Positions 1 through 8,710 of a stretch of 41,699 bases of DNA are shown here, piece after piece (positions within the stretch are counted from its first letter, which is position 1; every line of letters starts with the position of its first letter). This DNA comes from Candidatus Solibacter usitatus. Its GTDB lineage: Bacteria; Acidobacteriota; Terriglobia; Bryobacterales; Bryobacteraceae. Location of the stretch: the NCBI GenBank assembly GCA_016185465.1, contig JACPNO010000016.1, positions 1-41,699 on the forward strand. The letters are read 5' to 3'. The notes below the pieces were generated by a model. It was given only the letters and a program-made list of their open reading frames with translations, had not been told where the DNA came from and did no database searches. A program made the translations under genes and the position numbers.

Positions 1-1
1 G

Positions 2-478
2 CCGCATAAGTTGGACGTCGACCTGCAGGACCTCGAGCGGCGTTTTCATGCGCTCAGCCGGCAGCATCATCCAGACCGTTTCACGCTCAAGAGCCGGGAG
101 GAACAGCAGCAGGCGCTCGACGCCACCGCGCTGTTGAACGACGCTTATCGGACGTTGCGCGACCCGATCAAGCGCGCCGAATACCTGCTGAAGGAGCATG
201 GCTTCGATATCGGCGAGCAGAAATCCAACAATGTGCCGCCGGAATTGTTGGAAGAGGTTTTCGCGCTTAACATGGCGATCGAAGAAATGGATAGGCCTGA
301 GCTGGAAAAGGCCCGGCAGCGATTTGCGGGCATGCGGGATGAACTGGACCGTGAACTGGCCGTCAAGTTTTCGGCTTATGATCGCGCCGGGGATCGCGCC
401 GTGCTGGCGGAAATACGCGGCCTGCTGAATCGCCGCAAGTACATTCACAATCTAATTGGAACGACTACCCTGCCATGA
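2..478 (+). CDS. hscB: Fe-S cluster co-chaperone HscB, 5' end cut by window
   Basis: This is the J-domain co-chaperone that delivers the scaffold IscU to the Hsp70 HscA during iron-sulfur cluster transfer. The visible part has the J-domain signature HPD within 'QHHPDRF', followed by the helical C-terminal IscU-binding region ([11 protein letters not shown], then the RAEYLL segment). The reading frame is open to the first base of the window. The first visible residues (P-H-K-L-D-V) align to the middle of J-domain helix I-II, so about 15-20 N-terminal residues are missing. A TTG at 11 is therefore not the real start. It overlaps hscA by four bases (ATGA), indicating translational coupling. Confidence 0.9.
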   Translation, partial: PHKLDVDLQDLERRFHALSRQHHPDRFTLKSREEQQQALDATALLNDAYRTLRDPIKRAEYLLKEHGFDIGEQKSNNVPPELLEEVFALNMAIEEMDRPELEKARQRFAGMRDELDRELAVKFSAYDRAGDRAVLAEIRGLLNRRKYIHNLIGTTTLP

Positions 479-2325
479 CGCCTGTGCAAATTGATTTCGG
501 CAATAGCGGCCCCGAGCGCGTCGTGGGCATCGACCTCGGCACCACCAACAGCCTGGTTGCCATCATGGACCTGGCTCATCCGGAGGTGATTCCCGGCGAG
601 GATGGCGACCGCCTGGTTCCCAGCATCGTTTCGCTCGGGCCGAAGGGCGAAATCATCGTCGGCAATCCGGCGCGCAAGCTGCTGATCGAAGCTCCGGAGC
701 GCACGGTCTACTCCGTCAAACGGCTGATGGGCAAGGGCGTTGCCGACATCCAGGAAGAACTGAAACTGTTTCCGTTTCGCGTTGCCGGCAACAGCGAGTC
801 GGTGATTCGCATCGCCCTAGGCGACCGCACGTTCACGCCTCCGGAAATTTCCGCGTTCATTCTGCGCCAGCTCAAGAAAAATGCCGAAGCGCACTTGGGC
901 GAGCCCGTTACCAAAGCGGTGATTACGGTACCCGCCTATTTCAACGACGCCCAGCGGCAAGCCACCAAAGACGCCGGACGCATTGCGGGTCTCGAAGTTC
1001 TGCGCCTGGTGAACGAGCCCACCGCGGCGGCGCTCGCCTACGGACTCGACAAGCGCAAGGACGGCATCGTGGCCGTCTACGATCTGGGTGGCGGCACTTT
1101 CGATATTTCCATTCTGAAATTGCATGACGGCATTTTCGAAGTGCTGGCCACTAATGGCGACACACACCTGGGCGGCGACGATATCGACATCCGGCTGATG
1201 CGCATCGCGCTCGAAGATATCGCTACCGAATGGGGCGAGGATCTTTCGCATGACGGCGAGGCCGTGCAAACCCTGCGCCGCGACGTGATCGCAGCCAAAG
1301 AGCGGCTGAGCTTTGTGCCGTTCACGAAGCTGGCATTTGAGTATCGCGGCAAGAAGTACACCCGCGAAATCACCCGCGAGCTGTTCGAAAAACTGATTGA
1401 GGATATTGTCGATCGCACGCTCGGCCCCTGCCGCGATTGCATCCGCGACGCCGGCGTGAGCGTTGAGCAGATCGACGAAGTCGTGTTGGTGGGCGGCTCT
1501 ACTCGTATCCCCAAAGTGCGCAGCGCCGTCGAAGTATTGTTTCGAGCCAAGCCGCATACCGATCTCAACCCGGATGAGGTGGTCGCGCTCGGCGCCGCCG
1601 TGCAAGCCGGCATTCTGGCGGGCAGCGTGGAGGATAAGCTGCTGCTGGACGTCACGCCGCTTTCGCTCGGCATCGAGACCATGGGAGGCGTGGTTTCCAA
1701 ACTCATTCACCGCAATTCGACCATTCCGGCCAGCGCCACCGAGACTTTCACCACCGCCGTCGAAGGCCAGCGCAATGTGCTGATTCACGTGGTGCAGGGC
1801 GAGCGCGAGCTGGTAAAAGACTGCCGCAGCCTGGCGCGATTCGACCTGAAAGACATCGACCCGCTACCAGCCGGCATGGCGCGCATTGAAGTCCGCTTCC
1901 TGATCGACGCCAACGGCATTCTGAGCGTGACGGCGCGCGACGCCCGCACCGGCAAAGAGCAATCGGTCGAGATCAAGCCGTCGTATGGGCTATCGGATGA
2001 GCAGGTGGAGGCGATGATTGCCGAATCGATCGAGCGCGCCGAAGAGGATTTCAACGCACGCCAGGTGGCGGAAGCGCGCGTGGAAGCCGATACGATTCTG
2101 GCGGCTGTCGATAAAGCCAAACAGAACGGCGCTTATGTGGAACTGACTGAAGAGGAACGGCAGCAGATCACCAATGCGATCAATCAGCTGCTGCTGGTGT
2201 ATCACGCGGACGATCACTTGCTGATACGGGGGAAGATCGATCAGCTGAATCAAGTGACCATGAAGCTGGCGGAAAACATCATGAACACCGCGGTGCGTGG
2301 CGTGCTCAAGGGTACGAAAATCTAG
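475..2325 (+). CDS. hscA: Fe-S protein assembly chaperone HscA (Hsp70 family)
   Basis: HscA is the specialised Hsp70 that uses ATP to release Fe-S clusters from IscU. The 616 residues match the length of E. coli HscA. The N-terminal nucleotide-binding domain shows the phosphate-1 motif 'GIDLGTTNS' at about residues 18-26, the '[10 protein letters not shown]' phosphate-2 motif near 203, and '[13 protein letters not shown]' near 340. The substrate-binding domain begins after '[14 protein letters not shown]', and a helical lid forms the C-terminus. The downstream iscX and upstream hscB distinguish it from a general DnaK. It starts inside the hscB stop region (ATGA). No ferredoxin gene follows it directly, which departs from the usual hscBA-fdx-iscX order. 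Confidence 0.95.
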   Translation: MTPVQIDFGNSGPERVVGIDLGTTNSLVAIMDLAHPEVIPGEDGDRLVPSIVSLGPKGEIIVGNPARKLLIEAPERTVYSVKRLMGKGVADIQEELKLFPFRVAGNSESVIRIALGDRTFTPPEISAFILRQLKKNAEAHLGEPVTKAVITVPAYFNDAQRQATKDAGRIAGLEVLRLVNEPTAAALAYGLDKRKDGIVAVYDLGGGTFDISILKLHDGIFEVLATNGDTHLGGDDIDIRLMRIALEDIATEWGEDLSHDGEAVQTLRRDVIAAKERLSFVPFTKLAFEYRGKKYTREITRELFEKLIEDIVDRTLGPCRDCIRDAGVSVEQIDEVVLVGGSTRIPKVRSAVEVLFRAKPHTDLNPDEVVALGAAVQAGILAGSVEDKLLLDVTPLSLGIETMGGVVSKLIHRNSTIPASATETFTTAVEGQRNVLIHVVQGERELVKDCRSLARFDLKDIDPLPAGMARIEVRFLIDANGILSVTARDARTGKEQSVEIKPSYGLSDEQVEAMIAESIERAEEDFNARQVAEARVEADTILAAVDKAKQNGAYVELTEEERQQITNAINQLLLVYHADDHLLIRGKIDQLNQVTMKLAENIMNTAVRGVLKGTKI

Positions 2326-2339
2326 GGGAAAACTAAGAA

Positions 2340-2430
2340 TTTCTCGCAGAGGCGCAGAGTACGCGGAGAAAAAACACCCTTAAAAATATCTTAGGTTTTC
2401 TCTGCGTTCTCTGCGCCTCTGCGAGAAAAT
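2340..2430. repeat. Long intergenic palindrome between hscA and iscX
   Basis: Two arms of about 34 bases, 2340-2373 and 2396-2429, are inverted copies with only a few mismatches. They carry the word CAGAGGCGCAGAG. The central part (about 2374-2395, AT-rich) is itself roughly self-complementary. It would form one long hairpin in RNA or single-stranded DNA. I recall similar CAGAGGCGCAGAG palindromes scattered through environmental genomes, so it is probably a dispersed REP/MITE-like element. It may also act as a processing or termination site between hscA and iscX. Confidence 0.8.
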
Positions 2431-2437
2431 AGGAACT

Positions 2438-2653
2438 ATGCCTGGACTCACCTGGGATCACACTGAAAACATCGCGCTCGCCCTTTTCGACAAGTTTCCC
2501 GACGTCGATCCGCTCAAAGTCCGCTTCACGGACCTGCACAAATGGATCACCGAGCTGGCCGATTTCGGCGACGACCCGCAGCAATCTTCCGAAGGCAAGC
2601 TCGAAGCCATCCAGATGGCCTGGTACGAGGAGTGGCAGGAAGCCAACGAATGA
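2438..2653 (+). CDS. iscX: Fe-S assembly protein IscX
   Basis: This small acidic protein binds the cysteine desulfurase IscS and modulates cluster assembly; it is also an iron-binding adaptor. At 71 residues it has the family length. It shows the conserved features 'TWDHTENIALALFDKFPDVDP', the 'RFTDLHKWI' helix and the acidic 'ADFGDDPQQSSEGKLEAIQMAWYEEW' tail (given here as descriptive segments of the IscX fold). It lies 112 bases after hscA, beyond a large palindrome, where the usual ferredoxin gene is missing. It probably ends the isc transcript, because an independent promoter for rpmI follows at once. Confidence 0.93.
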   Translation: MPGLTWDHTENIALALFDKFPDVDPLKVRFTDLHKWITELADFGDDPQQSSEGKLEAIQMAWYEEWQEANE

Positions 2654-2656
2654 TCG

Positions 2657-2665
2657 TGCTATAAT
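2657..2665 (+). promoter_or_regulatory. Extended -10 promoter for rpmI-rplT
   Basis: TGCTATAAT is a perfect extended -10 element (TGn followed by TATAAT at 2660-2665). It lies just after the iscX stop and 34 bases before the rpmI start. No convincing -35 hexamer is visible, as is usual for extended -10 promoters. An AGGA ribosome site lies at about 2687-2690. Confidence 0.6.
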
Positions 2666-2698
2666 CGAAGTCTTTCGCAGTGATCCAGGAACATTTTT

Positions 2699-2893
2699 AT
2701 GCCTAAGTTGAAGACTCACAAGGGTGCGGCCAAGCGTTTCAAGAAGACCGGGACGGGAAAGATCGTTCGCGGCCACGCGTTTGGGCGCCATCAATTGACG
2801 TCCAAGCCCCACAAGAGAAAGAAGAAGATCCACAAGTCGGCTGTCGTCGATCCGAGCAACAATAAAGCCGCGCAGCGCATGCTCCCTTACTAG
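2699..2893 (+). CDS. rpmI: 50S ribosomal protein L35
   Basis: This is a small basic protein of the large ribosomal subunit. It has 64 residues, the usual length, with the family pattern '[20 protein letters not shown]' at the start, a central 'HLLTSK'-like region (here [14 protein letters not shown]) and a C-terminal 'MLPY'. rplT follows after 75 bases, the classic pairing. infC, which usually precedes rpmI, is not next door; the Fe-S genes are there instead. The gene has its own extended -10 promoter and an AGGA ribosome-binding site. Confidence 0.97.
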   Translation: MPKLKTHKGAAKRFKKTGTGKIVRGHAFGRHQLTSKPHKRKKKIHKSAVVDPSNNKAAQRMLPY

Positions 2894-2898
2894 GGAGC
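2881..2898 (+). promoter_or_regulatory. Hairpin at the rpmI stop codon
   Basis: GCTCCC and GGGAGC form a perfect six-pair stem around TTACTA, overlapping the rpmI stop. There is no U-run, so it is not a standard terminator. In other bacteria L20 regulates this operon by binding RNA, and this stem and the 75-base spacer after it are a possible place for such control. No known L20-binding fold was recognised. Confidence 0.3.
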
Positions 2899-2968
2899 GC
2901 ATTCGTGCGTGGACGAGGCGCGTGGCACGTGCCCGATCCGCCACAACTAAACCAATCAGGAGCAAAAC

Positions 2969-3334
2969 GTGCCCAGAGTCAAACGAGGAACCAAACGTAG
3001 AGCCTCCCGCGCCAAAACGCTGGAGCGGGCTTCCGGGTATTTTCTTACTAAAGGAAAACTGCACCGGGCAGCCCAGGAAGCCGTCGAGCGCGGGCTGAAG
3101 TTCGCCTACACCGGCCGCAAGCGCAAGAAGCGCGATTTCCGCAAGCTATGGATCATCCGCATCGGCGCGGCTTGCCGCACCGCGGGCCTCAGCTATAGCA
3201 AATTCATTCACGGCCTAAAAGCCGCCGGCATCACGCTCGACCGCAAGGTTCTGGCCGAGGTTGCGATGGCGGACGAGGCGAGCTTCCGGCAGTTGGTCGA
3301 CAAGGCCAAGGCCGGACTCGGAACGGCCGGCTAA
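2969..3334 (+). CDS. rplT: 50S ribosomal protein L20
   Basis: L20 is an early assembly protein of the 50S subunit and, in several phyla, autoregulates the infC-rpmI-rplT operon. The 121 residues, GTG start with an AGGAG site upstream (about 2959), and sequence features such as '[18 protein letters not shown]' and '[16 protein letters not shown]' are diagnostic. It overlaps the following small coiled-coil gene by one base (TAATG), so ribosome synthesis and the ZapA-related genes appear to be co-transcribed. Confidence 0.97.
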   Translation: MPRVKRGTKRRASRAKTLERASGYFLTKGKLHRAAQEAVERGLKFAYTGRKRKKRDFRKLWIIRIGAACRTAGLSYSKFIHGLKAAGITLDRKVLAEVAMADEASFRQLVDKAKAGLGTAG

Positions 3335-3579
3335 TGGCTGCCCCCGGGACTGCGATCGACGCCCTGTCTTCGCTCGAAGAGCGCATCCGGCAAGCCGTCG
3401 AACTGGTTGCCCGGCTGCGCAGCGAGAAAGATGCCGCCGTGCACGATGCGGAGCAGGCGCGCGCTCTCACCGCGCAACTCTCGGAAGAAGTCGAACTTCT
3501 TCGCGCCGAGCGTCAGCAGGTGCGCGCGCGTATTGAGAAAATTCTGGGCAAGATCGATCAGCTGAGCGGCAGTCCGTAA
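3334..3579 (+). CDS. Small coiled-coil protein, ZapB-like candidate
   Basis: This 81-residue protein is almost wholly heptad-like. It is rich in Leu, Glu, Arg and Ala (for example 'LEERIRQAVELVARLRSEKD' and 'LSEEVELLRAERQQVRARI'), predicting one long coiled coil after a short N-terminal arm. It overlaps the L20 stop by one base and ends directly against the zapA start (stop 3577-3579, ATG 3580). In other bacteria, ZapB is a short coiled-coil protein that links ZapA to the division site. Size, fold and adjacency to zapA suggest the same role here, but coiled coils of this kind have little identity, so this rests on context. Confidence 0.7.
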   Translation: MAAPGTAIDALSSLEERIRQAVELVARLRSEKDAAVHDAEQARALTAQLSEEVELLRAERQQVRARIEKILGKIDQLSGSP

Positions 3580-3870
3580 ATGGACGAAAAACACCCTGTC
3601 CGGGTCACGATTCTGAGCCAGCCTTACACCCTGCTGGCCGGCGCCGATCCTCGCGAAGTTGAGGAACTGGCGCATCGCGTGGACGAGCTGCTGCACTCGA
3701 TCGCCGCCAAGGCTCCCAATTCCGATTCCACGCGCGTTGCCGTGCTGGGCTGTCTGCATCTGGCCGACCGGCTGCACACTTTGGAGTGCGACCTGAACGC
3801 CCTGCGCGACCGCCTGAATCGCAAGAGCCAGGAATTTGCGGGCATGCTCGAGAAGGCGCTCGAAGGGTAA
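3580..3870 (+). CDS. zapA: Cell division protein ZapA
   Basis: ZapA cross-links FtsZ protofilaments and stabilises the Z-ring. The 96-residue protein has the family layout: an N-terminal strand pair 'VRVTILSQPYTLLAGADP', then 'VEELAHRVDELLHSIA', a 'RVAVLGCLHLADRLHTLE' helix, and a C-terminal coiled coil 'LRDRLNRKSQEFAGMLEKAL'. It is the last gene of the plus-strand run, and a minus-strand gene ends nine bases beyond it. There is no room for a 6S RNA downstream, which often follows zapA elsewhere. Confidence 0.9.
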   Translation: MDEKHPVRVTILSQPYTLLAGADPREVEELAHRVDELLHSIAAKAPNSDSTRVAVLGCLHLADRLHTLECDLNALRDRLNRKSQEFAGMLEKALEG

Positions 3871-3878
3871 AAGGCCGC

Positions 3879-6800
3879 TTACGGGCCGAAGATATTGGCG
3901 ACTTCGGCAGCCGTCAGAGCGCGATTATACAGGCGAACCTCATCGGCGGCGCCATTCCATGCATATCCGGCTCCTGCGTAATAGCTGGCGATGTACAGTG
4001 GGAAGTTGGTGGCCGGTGGAGCCGTGAAAGTGTCGCTGCCCACCAGCGACCCATCCACATACAGCTTCGCTATGGCGCCATCGTAGGTGGCGGTTACCAG
4101 ATGCCAGCCGGGAGCGATGGTTCCGCCCTCCGCGCATCCGTAGGCGGCTCCCCCACAGCTTCCTGTCGCGCCTATCGCCGTGTTGACGATGAACTTGTAC
4201 TTTGTTCCGTTGCCATTCGCACCGAGATACAAGCCGCCGTTGTAACGGGTCTCCGCAATCCGGACGTATCCCTTCTGCGGCACTGCCGCGGGATTCACCC
4301 ATACCGACACCGAGAAGGTATTCCCCAGCGCGATATTTCCAGTCACCACATTGTTGGTTATGCCGTTGAAGCTCAACGCTCCGTTGATCTTTCCCGCCGT
4401 CCATGAGGCCCCGTTCACCGCGCCGTTGTGCCCGCCGGCCGACGTATCGTGGGCGATGATTCCCTGTCCCTCATCGAAATTCCAGTACCCGATCAGTCCG
4501 AGCGTCGGCGGACCCACCTGCGTATTGCTCACCGTCACCGCCACCGGCGTCGAAGTTTGGGGATTTCCCGAGGTGTCTTTGGCAATCGCGGTCAGCGCGT
4601 GGCTGCCGTTGGACGTCGTGGTAGTGTCCCAGGAAATGCTGTAGGGAGCCGACGTAAGAACCGCCCCCAAATTCACTCCGTCCAACTGAAAACGCACTTC
4701 GGCCACGGCAATGTTATCGCTCGCCGTCGCGGTCACCGTCACGGTGTTGGATACGGCCGCGTTCGCCGTTGGCGCGGTGATGGCTACCGTCGGCAGCGTG
4801 GTGTCGGGAGTCAGCGTCGTCGCCAGAACCGGCACCGATGGCGTGGACGGATTGCCGGCAGCGTCGAGCGCCACCACGGTGTAGGAATAGGTTGTGGAGG
4901 GAGCCAGGCCGGTGTCGGTGAATGAAAGCCCGGTCGGGGACCCTGCCAGGTTTCCATCGCGATACACATTGTAGCCGGTTACGCCCACCAGATCGAAGCT
5001 CGCCGACCAGGTCACATTGATCTGGGTTGTAGATACGGCGGTCGCGGAAACATTGCCCGGCGTGGTGGGAGGCGTCGTATCCGGCGGCCCGCCGGTGTAA
5101 TTGTAAATCGCGGTGACGTCGGTGCTGGTCAAGGCCCGGTTGTAGAGACGGACCTCGTCCGCCGCGCCATTCCATGAATATCCGCCTCCTCCGTAATAGC
5201 TGGCGATGTACAGCGGAAAGTTGGTGGCCGGCGGAGCGGTGAATGTCTCGCTTCCCACCAGGGCGCCATCCACATACAATCGGCCGATCGCGCCATCGTA
5301 GGTTGCGGTTACCAGATGCCAGCCGGTGGCGACGGTTCCGCCTTCCGCGCATCCATACCCGGGCCCTCCACAGCTACCGGTAGCGCCGATTCCCGTGTTG
5401 ACGATGAGCTTGTACTTGGTCCCGCTGGCATTGGTCCCGACGTACAGCCCGCCGTTGTAGCGCGTCTCCGCAATCCGCACCCATGCCTTCTGCGGCACAA
5501 CTGCCGGATTCACCCATGCCGATACGGAAAACGTGTTGCCCAGCGCGATACTTCCCGTCACTACATTGTTCGTGCTGCCGTTGAAGCTCAACCCGCCGCT
5601 TATTTTTCCCGCCGTCCAGGTGGCGCCGTTTACCGTTCCGTCGCGCCCGTTGCCGGATGTATCGTGAGCGATGGGTCCGCCAGCCTCATCAAAATTCCAA
5701 TACCCGATCAAACCCTGCGCCGGCGGGCCGGACGCCGAGTTCACGGTCAGAGTCACGGTGGCCGGATGCGACAGCGCGCCGCTGGTCCCGGTAATGGTCA
5801 AGCTGAAAGTCCCGAGGCTGGCGCCGGCGGTAGGCGTAATGGTGAGGGTGGAAGCCGCAGTCGGCGCAGGCGACACTGGCGTTGGGAGAGAGCAGGTAAC
5901 TCCCGGCGGGCAGCCCGTAACGGTAAGACCGACGCTGCTGGTGAATCCATTTACCGCGGTGACGGTCACGGTCGAGCTTCCGGCGGCGCCTCCCTGGGTG
6001 ATCGTCACGCTCGACGGTGACGCCGAAATGCTGAAGTCGGGTGTGGGAAGCGAGGGCCATCCATTGACCAGATTGGCGGCGTTCAGCGTACCGATTCCGG
6101 TGGCAAAGTCCCAACCGATGTTGGTGCCGAATGCGGGCGCGTAGGCGCTGTTGGAAGTGGAAAGCACGCCATTGGTCCCCGACGGGAGATAGCAATTGCG
6201 CGTTCCGGTGCAGTTGACGTCGATATCGCCTTGCCTCACGTCATAGAACACGCAGGAGCTGGCCGCGCCCTGGCCTAGCGTCGAGTTGCACGAATTGTTG
6301 CCGCTCGCGCCATACTCGGCGGCCGCCATACTGTAATAAATCGGATTAGGATTGCCCCAGCGCGAACCTGTCTTCTGATTTACCAGCGCCTGAATGCCGG
6401 CGACGATCGGGGCGGCAAATGAAGTCCCGCCCGCGCCTGACCAGGTACTGGGCGCTCCCGTGCAAGGCGTTCCGCCATTGGCCGGATCCGAATGGCAGAA
6501 CACGTAGTAGTGCCCCCAAACGCCGTTGGCCGCAAACAACGACACGTCGGGAATATCGCGCACGCCATCGGCAGGATTGCCCACCAGCGATTGCCAGGAG
6601 GGCTTGGCGTACCCGGCGCAGGTCCCGCCCACTACTCCGCCGACGGTTGGGCTTCCGGTCGCGCAGGCGCTCGGCCCGCCACTTCCGGCCCCCGTCGTCA
6701 GGTAGCCGTTGGCGCTGGCGGTCGAGCTATTGCAGAAGCCGCCGGTGCCGTAAGTCGTCGCAAAACCGAACGCCGAAGCCAGCAGCGCGCCGGCGCAGGA

Positions 6801-8180
6801 ATTATTCCAGGGGATTTCCGGAACGTACGAGAGCGCCGATGCAAATGTGGACGCGTTGGTGGAATTCCAATACGTGCTGTTGGTGCCGGCGTAAGTGTCG
6901 CCGAAGTCTGTCCCGCCCACGGCCACGTTATAGGGCGTCGAGGCCAGGGCGTTCACACCGATTCCGTGCGTGCCACCAGTCTTGTTCTGATCGCAGCCCG
7001 CGGCGCCGGAATCGCCCGAAGACACAAAGACCGATACCCCTTCGGCCGCCGCCTGCTGGTATGCCGCGCTGTACGCCGCGTTCGCCGCCGCGCCGTTGAA
7101 CGCCTCGCACTGGCCGTAGCTGATGCTGACAATCGGCGGCGGTGAGGCGCCGTTAAGAAGGTTCTGCAAAGCGATAAGTCCGCCAAAAGTCGATGTATTG
7201 GCGCACGACGCCAGTTCGATGGTGGCGCTGGGCGCGGCGGCGCTGGCGTATTCGGCATCCAGAATGGCTTCGATATCGTCGCCATTCACGCCTGGATTAC
7301 TGCAGTTGTTCGGACCCGATGGCGGCGCGGGATGAACCTGTAGGAACGACCCGGCCGTATAGCCCGCAAGCCCAAACGCCGAGCGGAATGTGGTCCAGTC
7401 GGCGGTCGAGTAGACGTTGGTGTCTTCGATCAACACGATGGTCTGGCCCTGCCCCGACATCCCCGCGGCGAAAAGCGGATTCAAATTGTAGATCGTCGCC
7501 AAATCGCCCGGGACCACCGCCTGATACTGAAATCCACCGGAGGTGAACGTGTACGCCGGACGCATCTGATGCATCGCGTTCGGCATGAAATCGTGCAGCG
7601 AAACCACGCCCGCCACCGCCGGAGCCAGCGCCGCGGGAATCTGCGGGTCAGCGGCGTTGGCAAAGTGCGCCACTCCGTTGACGTCAAAACGGTGAATTTC
7701 GGCTTGGAACGCAGCACGGACCTGTCCCGCCGTGCCTGAAAAATCGATCAACATTGCGCTCGGATAGATCAGGTTGACCTTGAGACCCTGCGATTCCAGC
7801 CAGCCGGTGATGGTGTCGAGATCCTGCCTGGCCAGGCCGAACCTCTGGCCGAATTCCTGCGCGGTGAGCCATTTGTGATAATTGGGCGACGCCGGTTTTT
7901 GCAGGTCGTCGATGTACTGCCGGAGGGCCTGCTCCTGCGCCGGGGAGCGCTTCAACTGGAGCAGCATGTGCTCCATCGGCGAATCGTACCCGATCGCGCC
8001 GCGGTCGTTCGCCGCCGTGGCTTCGGGCCGCATATTCCCGCGCAGCATGCCCCGCTGGCTGGGATCGATACGCTGCGTGATGAGGGGCCGGGCGTTGCTG
8101 CCAACCTGGCTTTGCGCCCACGCCGGAACCGCCAGCGTCACTACCAAGCAAATGAGTGCGATGCGGGACCGAGTGGGCAT
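3879..8180 (-). CDS. Secreted pro-kumamolisin (sedolisin, S53) protease with Ig, FN3 and LamG modules
   Basis: This is a 1433-residue exported acid-active serine-carboxyl peptidase. A signal peptide covers residues 1-22 (charged n-region, Leu/Val core, AWA cleavage). The pro-kumamolisin activation domain spans about 35-200, and the S53 catalytic domain about 220-705. The expected catalytic residues are visible: Glu304 and Asp308 in 'EAILD', Asp390 in 'SSGDSGA', and Ser587 in 'GGTSFAAP'. Beyond it are an Ig-like domain (about 714-813), LamG-type domain 1 (822-1027), fibronectin III (about 1038-1122), a second Ig-like domain (1128-1218) and LamG-type domain 2 (1227-1433). The LamG copies are about 85% identical in DNA. 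No C-terminal anchor is visible. It probably degrades proteins outside the cell, with the modules binding glycans or surfaces. Many cysteines suggest disulfides. Confidence 0.93.
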   Translation of the reverse strand: MPTRSRIALICLVVTLAVPAWAQSQVGSNARPLITQRIDPSQRGMLRGNMRPEATAANDRGAIGYDSPMEHMLLQLKRSPAQEQALRQYIDDLQKPASPNYHKWLTAQEFGQRFGLARQDLDTITGWLESQGLKVNLIYPSAMLIDFSGTAGQVRAAFQAEIHRFDVNGVAHFANAADPQIPAALAPAVAGVVSLHDFMPNAMHQMRPAYTFTSGGFQYQAVVPGDLATIYNLNPLFAAGMSGQGQTIVLIEDTNVYSTADWTTFRSAFGLAGYTAGSFLQVHPAPPSGPNNCSNPGVNGDDIEAILDAEYASAAAPSATIELASCANTSTFGGLIALQNLLNGASPPPIVSISYGQCEAFNGAAANAAYSAAYQQAAAEGVSVFVSSGDSGAAGCDQNKTGGTHGIGVNALASTPYNVAVGGTDFGDTYAGTNSTYWNSTNASTFASALSYVPEIPWNNSCAGALLASAFGFATTYGTGGFCNSSTASANGYLTTGAGSGGPSACATGSPTVGGVVGGTCAGYAKPSWQSLVGNPADGVRDIPDVSLFAANGVWGHYYVFCHSDPANGGTPCTGAPSTWSGAGGTSFAAPIVAGIQALVNQKTGSRWGNPNPIYYSMAAAEYGASGNNSCNSTLGQGAASSCVFYDVRQGDIDVNCTGTRNCYLPSGTNGVLSTSNSAYAPAFGTNIGWDFATGIGTLNAANLVNGWPSLPTPDFSISASPSSVTITQGGAAGSSTVTVTAVNGFTSSVGLTVTGCPPGVTCSLPTPVSPAPTAASTLTITPTAGASLGTFSLTITGTSGALSHPATVTLTVNSASGPPAQGLIGYWNFDEAGGPIAHDTSGNGRDGTVNGATWTAGKISGGLSFNGSTNNVVTGSIALGNTFSVSAWVNPAVVPQKAWVRIAETRYNGGLYVGTNASGTKYKLIVNTGIGATGSCGGPGYGCAEGGTVATGWHLVTATYDGAIGRLYVDGALVGSETFTAPPATNFPLYIASYYGGGGYSWNGAADEVRLYNRALTSTDVTAIYNYTGGPPDTTPPTTPGNVSATAVSTTQINVTWSASFDLVGVTGYNVYRDGNLAGSPTGLSFTDTGLAPSTTYSYTVVALDAAGNPSTPSVPVLATTLTPDTTLPTVAITAPTANAAVSNTVTVTATASDNIAVAEVRFQLDGVNLGAVLTSAPYSISWDTTTTSNGSHALTAIAKDTSGNPQTSTPVAVTVSNTQVGPPTLGLIGYWNFDEGQGIIAHDTSAGGHNGAVNGASWTAGKINGALSFNGITNNVVTGNIALGNTFSVSVWVNPAAVPQKGYVRIAETRYNGGLYLGANGNGTKYKFIVNTAIGATGSCGGAAYGCAEGGTIAPGWHLVTATYDGAIAKLYVDGSLVGSDTFTAPPATNFPLYIASYYAGAGYAWNGAADEVRLYNRALTAAEVANIFGP
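3882..4505 (-). repeat. LamG module repeat copy 2
   Basis: This segment encodes the C-terminal LamG domain of the sedolisin and is a direct repeat of 5100-5723. Both start at 'LGLIGYWNFDE'-type sequence and end at 'EVRLYNRAL'. The DNA is closely similar over about 620 bases, pointing to a fairly recent internal duplication. Confidence 0.8.
5100..5723 (-). repeat. LamG module repeat copy 1
   Basis: This is the first LamG copy in the sedolisin, paired with 3882-4505. An FN3 and an Ig-like domain (4506-5099) separate the two. Differences fall mostly at third codon positions, so both copies appear to be under selection for function. Confidence 0.8.
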
Positions 8181-8251
8181 TTGCTATTGATATTCCCCGA
8201 ATTACACGCCGATTTAACCGGATTTTCTATCCCGGCTCGGACATTTCGATT

Positions 8252-8257
8252 ATTATA
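8252..8257 (-). promoter_or_regulatory. -10 element for the sedolisin gene
   Basis: TATAAT reads on the minus strand at 8257-8252, 72 bases before the start codon, in the gap between vapC and the sedolisin gene. The -35 region at about 8275-8280 is weak and would lie in the 3' end of vapC. This is a consensus -10 match only. Confidence 0.4.
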
Positions 8258-8266
8258 CCTCCCGCA

Positions 8267-8710
8267 TCAGCCGAGGATCTCTACCTCGCTTGGCGAATCG
8301 GCTAGCGCGCCTAAGCGCGTGTCGAAAGTTACGAAAATTGCCTGGTGGCGGCGCGCCTGCCACAACAGGTACGCATCCGTTATCTGTTTGGCGCCAAGGA
8401 GCTTGGCAAAAACGGTTCGGCCATTCCTGGCCCCAGGCGAGGGCAGCGAGGAAAAGTACACATGCAGCGGATCTCTGATCATGGCGCCCAGGAGCGCCGC
8501 CGCCTCCTGCGGGCTCTTGGCGGTGGGGATCGCAGCGGGATTCGATGACAGCCTAATGAAGCCCAGCTCGGTCAGGGCACAAGTCGCCCAGCGATCGGAA
8601 CTGCCTGCCAGTCTTCGCTTCGCCGTGGCATGAAACTGGTGATTCGGCCAGGCAACGGCCAACAAAACATTCACGTCTAGAAGGATAAGGTTACTAGAGC
8701 CCTTCTTCAT
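8267..8710 (-). CDS. vapC: PIN-domain toxin, VapC family
   Basis: This is a probable ribonuclease toxin. From the ATG at 8710 it has 147 residues. The PIN acidic residues are visible: Asp in 'LLDVNVLLAVAWPNHQFH' near the N-terminus, a Glu in 'TCALTELGFIRL', the pair in 'QITDAYLLWQARRH', and Asp in 'FVTFDTRLGAL' near the end. A longer reading to 8725 is open, but the ATG at 8710 is preferred because the PIN domain begins six residues later. It overlaps the antitoxin gene by 17 bases, as is typical for vapBC pairs. Confidence 0.9.
   Translation of the reverse strand: MKKGSSNLILLDVNVLLAVAWPNHQFHATAKRRLAGSSDRWATCALTELGFIRLSSNPAAIPTAKSPQEAAALLGAMIRDPLHVYFSSLPSPGARNGRTVFAKLLGAKQITDAYLLWQARRHQAIFVTFDTRLGALADSPSEVEILG

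Noticed and set aside
817-1788. 323-residue open frame antisense to hscA
   Set aside because: Shadow of a conserved Hsp70 gene.
3871-3878. 6S RNA after zapA
   Set aside because: Only eight bases separate zapA from the opposing protease gene, leaving no room.
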